NCBI GenBank assembly: GCA_937890655.1
Contig: CALADT010000120.1
Location: 1 to 7,588 of the forward strand
Reading direction: 5' to 3'
Source of the DNA: an uncultured Mucispirillum sp.
GTDB taxonomy: Bacteria > Chrysiogenota > Deferribacteres > Deferribacterales > Mucispirillaceae
DNA: 7,588 nt
A program made the position numbers and the translations under genes. This document shows positions 5,943 through 7,588 of this stretch, in pieces. Within the stretch, counting starts at the first letter, position 1. Every line of letters starts with the position of its first letter. Under the pieces are notes generated by a model. That model saw nothing but the letters and a program-made list of their open reading frames with translations. It was not told the DNA's origin and did not search any database.

Positions 5943-6348
5943 ATGAAATCAACATGGGCAAAGCCGGGTTCTTTTGAACAACAGTGGTATCTTTACGATG
6001 GCATCAAAAATAGCTATGACCCTTATGGGTAAAAACAAACCTATCTATACACCTTCTATAGATACAGGTGATTTTGTTGTTGTTGTAAATGCAGAAAAAA
6101 TTGCTACAACAGGTAAATTCAAATCAAGAGATAAAAAATATTACTGGCATACAGGTTATCTTGGTGGTATCAAAGAAAGGTCATATGCTGAGATGATGGA
6201 TAGAAATCCAGAAGAAGTATTACGTCTTGCAGTTGAAAGAATGTTACCAAAAACAAAACTAGGCCGTAAAATGATAAAAAAATTAAAAATATACGCAGGT
6301 GAAGAGCATCCACATGCAGCTCAAAAGCCTGTAAAAGTAGAATTATAG
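5943..6348 (+). pseudogene. rplM: 50S ribosomal protein L13, frame-disrupted by an apparent internal deletion
   Basis: L13 is an early-assembly 50S protein that binds 23S rRNA. The true start is ATG 5943, with GAGG (5928-5931) eleven bases upstream. It encodes MKSTWAKPGSFEQQWYLYD (19 residues), which matches the L13 N-terminus, but then continues only to a stop at 6030-6032. The rest of L13 is in the +1 frame from ATG 5998 (MASKIAMTLMGKNKPIYTP onward, including DTGDFVVVVNAEKI and AGEEHPHAAQ) to the stop at 6346-6348, 116 residues. Against E. coli L13, exactly eight residues between the two parts are missing (the A-x-G-K-x-L-G-R segment). 19 + 8 + 116 gives 143, against 142 in E. coli, so about 26 bp appear deleted. 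A shorter L13 from ATG 5998 or TTG 5974 lacks a convincing ribosome binding site. Possible causes are a true mutation or an assembly fault. Confidence 0.88.
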
Positions 6349-6358
6349 GGGGATAACA

Positions 6359-6748
6359 ATGTCTAACTATCACTACGGAACAGGCAGAAGAAAAACTTCA
6401 GTTTCTCGTGTTTTTATAAAACCGGGTAAAGGCGATATTAAAATTAACAATAAATCACTTGAAGACTATTTTGAACGTATGACATTACGTCAAATAGTTA
6501 TGCAGCCACTTGCGTTATTAAACCAAGAAGGCAAATTTGATTTATATATAACAGTAGCAGGTGGTGGTAAATCTGGTCAAGCTGGTGCTGTTCGTCATGG
6601 TCTTGCAAGAGCATTAGAGCAATTTAACCCAGAATTTCGTGCAGAAATGAAAAAAGCAGGCTTCATGACTAGGGATTCTCGTATGGTTGAAAGAAAAAAA
6701 TACGGGAAACCAAAAGCAAGAAAAAGCGACCAATACTCAAAACGTTAA
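6359..6748 (+). CDS. rpsI: 30S ribosomal protein S9
   Basis: A 129-residue 30S head protein whose C-terminal tail reaches the P-site tRNA. The N-terminus YHYGTGRRKTSVSRVFIKPG (4-23) is the family signature. DYFER (36-40), the conserved GKSGQAGAVRHGLARAL (70-86), and TRDSRMVERKKYGKPKARK (104-122) follow, ending in the invariant SKR (127-129). Length is typical and the gene is intact. GGGGGA (6348-6353) lies five bases before the ATG, 10 nt after the rplM stop, in the standard rplM-rpsI pair. Because rplM is frame-disrupted just upstream, ribosomes translating from its start would stop at 6032, which could reduce any coupling to rpsI. Confidence 0.98.
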   Translation: MSNYHYGTGRRKTSVSRVFIKPGKGDIKINNKSLEDYFERMTLRQIVMQPLALLNQEGKFDLYITVAGGGKSGQAGAVRHGLARALEQFNPEFRAEMKKAGFMTRDSRMVERKKYGKPKARKSDQYSKR

Positions 6749-6783
6749 TCGTTACATCTGGTTACTTGGATATTGTTTTATAT

Positions 6784-6834
6784 ACTTGCAATGTTTATTA
6801 CTATATTCCTCTTGTAATTGTAATAAAAGCAAGT
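6784..6834 (+). other. Long stem-loop in the rpsI 3' untranslated region
   Basis: ACTTGC (6784-6789) and TTTATTAC (6794-6801) pair with GTAATAAA (6820-6827) and GCAAGT (6829-6834), giving 14 base pairs with an asymmetric internal loop (4 bases against 1) and an 18-base terminal loop. No T-run follows, so it is not a terminator. It may stabilise the 3' end of the mRNA or be part of a 3'-derived RNA. Confidence 0.5.
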
Positions 6835-6866
6835 TTATGTATAAATATCATGTTCAAATATATATT

Positions 6867-6896
6867 AAACCATCTGTTTATACAGATGGTTTTTTT
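6867..6896 (+). terminator. Intrinsic terminator of the rplM-rpsI unit
   Basis: A perfect 11-bp stem, AAACCATCTGT (6867-6877) with ACAGATGGTTT (6882-6892), has a 4-base loop. A run of seven T's (6890-6896) overlaps and follows the right arm. It lies 118 bases after the rpsI stop codon. Confidence 0.92.
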
Positions 6897-6953
6897 GTAT
6901 AGTATTAATGGATATTTATAAAATGATATTGTGTTAAATTAATTATATATATA

Positions 6954-7006
6954 AAAAGAATAAAAAAAATAAACATAAATAAAGTAATAAATATCTTTAT
7001 TCTTTT
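6954..7006. repeat. 11-bp perfect inverted repeat
   Basis: AAAAGAATAAA (6954-6964) is the exact inverse of TTTATTCTTTT (6996-7006), separated by 31 bases. The right arm can also pair locally (CTTTT 7002-7006 with AAAAG 7010-7014), so alternative folds are possible. With almost no G-C it may be chance. Confidence 0.35.
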
Positions 7007-7089
7007 CGTAAAAGAAATTAAAAATATATAGTAGCAAGTGGTAGATATTATTATTTATACTATTAATTATTTAGTTATTTAGAATAAAA

Positions 7090-7128
7090 TTTCTATAACA
7101 AAATGATATTATTTTTACATTATAGAAA
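7090..7128. repeat. 9-bp perfect inverted repeat
   Basis: TTTCTATAA (7090-7098) is the exact inverse of TTATAGAAA (7120-7128), separated by 21 bases. The spacing of two symmetric half-sites about three helical turns apart would also suit a DNA-binding site, but no gene nearby needs one. Confidence 0.35.
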
Positions 7129-7176
7129 CCTATTATACCTTACACTATTGTTTTAAAAGTGTGGTTTAAATATTCA

Positions 7177-7303
7177 TTATGGTGAGAATAGGTATTCCAA
7201 TTTTTTCTATTTCCTATACTACTTGCTAGGGAAAAGTATCCTCATTGAAAATTCCCGCCCATTTATACCCCTTAATAATGCAAAAATATTCTATTCACCA
7301 TAA
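7177..7303 (+). ncRNA. Candidate structured RNA with nested stems
   Basis: Three stems nest in order. An outer stem pairs TTATGGTGA (7177-7185) with TCACCATAA (7295-7303), extended by a further five pairs across a 3-base bulge. A middle stem pairs GGTAT (7191-7195) with ATACC (7265-7269). An inner hairpin pairs GGGAA (7229-7233) with TTCCC (7252-7256). The segment is locally richer in G and C than its surroundings and has an AT-rich stem with a U-rich tail just downstream. It matches no RNA family I can recognise; 4.5S RNA and tmRNA motifs are absent. The strand is uncertain and no strong promoter is visible. Confidence 0.35.
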
Positions 7304-7319
7304 AATAGTTTCATAAAAA

Positions 7320-7350
7320 TAAAAATTACTATACTAGCTGGTAATTTTTA
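7320..7350 (+). terminator. Terminator-like hairpin downstream of the candidate RNA
   Basis: A 10-bp perfect stem, TAAAAATTAC (7320-7329) with GTAATTTTTA (7341-7350), has an 11-base loop. The right arm carries the T-run itself, followed by TAACTT. The symmetric A/T layout means it could act in both directions, but its low G-C makes it weaker than the two terminators upstream. Confidence 0.4.
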
Positions 7351-7420
7351 TAACTTGTATTAATGATTGTATAAAACTATTGTTATTTTCTTAACTATCT
7401 TTAATATTTAAAAATAACTA

Positions 7421-7560
7421 TCCGAACACAACTATCTATTCTGAGCCTTGTGCTAAAAGTGTATTTCGGTTATATATTTTTAGTTTACTATGCGTTATTA
7501 TAATTATTTACAGTGCCTTTTTACTAAGCCAATTTTTTTTTATGCAAACTCCTTTTACGA
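7421..7560. repeat. Diverged copy of the left-end repeat family
   Basis: This is the same orientation as the left repeats and matches about 226-352. CTGAGC at 7441-7446 corresponds to 246-251. The 34-base segment 7467-7500 (cggttatat...gcgttatta) differs from 273-306 at only two bases. TTTTTACTAAG and ATGCAAACTCCTTTTACGA then match the start of the next unit (312-350). The match crosses the unit junction, so this is also a repeat array and not just a lone hairpin. The left palindrome arm is not recognisable upstream. Confidence 0.82.
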
Positions 7561-7588
7561 CTAAATCTATTAGTCCACTACTTCGTTG

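Larger units (their letters stand above)
6897..7420. other. AT-rich region without a gene, rich in inverted repeats
   Basis: No coding region can be supported on either strand across about 520 bp. What it holds is a series of separate inverted repeats (6954-7006, 7090-7128, 7177-7303, 7320-7350), listed individually, and an 11-base direct repeat aaaatgatatt at 6920-6930 and 7100-7110. The AT richness makes some chance pairing expected. Confidence 0.6.

Noticed and set aside
5943..6348. Programmed +1 frameshift producing full L13
   Set aside because: A simple frameshift would not restore the eight missing conserved residues, and no slippery sequence or stimulatory structure is evident; deletion explains both facts.
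6170..6373. Minus-strand open frame opposite rplM
   Set aside because: Shadow of the L13 coding sequence; no independent support.
6687..6902. Plus-strand open frame of 71 codons overlapping the end of rpsI
   Set aside because: It begins inside rpsI in another frame, runs through the hairpin and terminator, and lacks a ribosome binding site.
6903..7420. 4.5S RNA, tmRNA or tRNA gene
   Set aside because: No conserved 4.5S tetraloop or GGAAG-type motif, no tRNA cloverleaf or T-loop sequence, and no tmRNA tag reading frame could be found.

Overview
This is an AT-rich bacterial window built around a conserved translation and protein-targeting gene block, all on the + strand. The order is ffh - rpsP - khpA - rimM - trmD - rplS, followed by a second small unit, rplM - rpsI. 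The low GC, and a TrmD fused to a second SPOUT methyltransferase domain (PF09936/TM1570 type), fit a low-GC Deferribacterota-like organism such as a Mucispirillum relative. That assignment is inference from recall, not a demonstrated match.

Layout. 1-581 holds two tandem copies of a 315-bp non-coding repeat with only two substitutions over the first 251 bp. Each copy contains a long imperfect palindrome. 582-826 is AT-rich and contains no gene. 827-1048 encodes a 73-aa Cys-rich protein made of two tandem zinc-ribbon-like repeats and is followed by a strong terminator. 1178-1600 encodes an exported DUF2141-type protein with its own promoter. 1629-5838 is the promoter plus the six-gene operon for SRP, ribosome assembly and tRNA modification. 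5839-6896 is the rplM-rpsI unit with its own promoter candidate and a strong terminator. 6897-7420 has no gene but contains four separate inverted repeats, one with nested pairing that looks like a structured RNA. 7421 to about 7560 is a diverged copy of the left-hand repeat, so both ends of the window lie in the same repeat family.

How the genes work together. Ffh is the SRP GTPase that targets nascent membrane proteins. S16 and RimM act in 30S head and body maturation, and KhpA is a small KH RNA-binding protein. TrmD makes m1G37 in tRNA to prevent frameshifting. L19, L13 and S9 are ribosomal proteins. Short gaps (2, 14 and 19 nt) and one 14-nt overlap indicate co-transcription and translational coupling from khpA to rplS.

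The most striking anomaly is rplM. It carries an apparent internal deletion of about 26 bp that removes eight residues at a conserved site and shifts the frame. The N-terminal 19 codons and the C-terminal 116 codons are therefore in different frames, in a gene expected to be essential. Other points of interest are the TrmD double-SPOUT fusion, the flanking repeat family, and the candidate structured RNA near 7177-7303.
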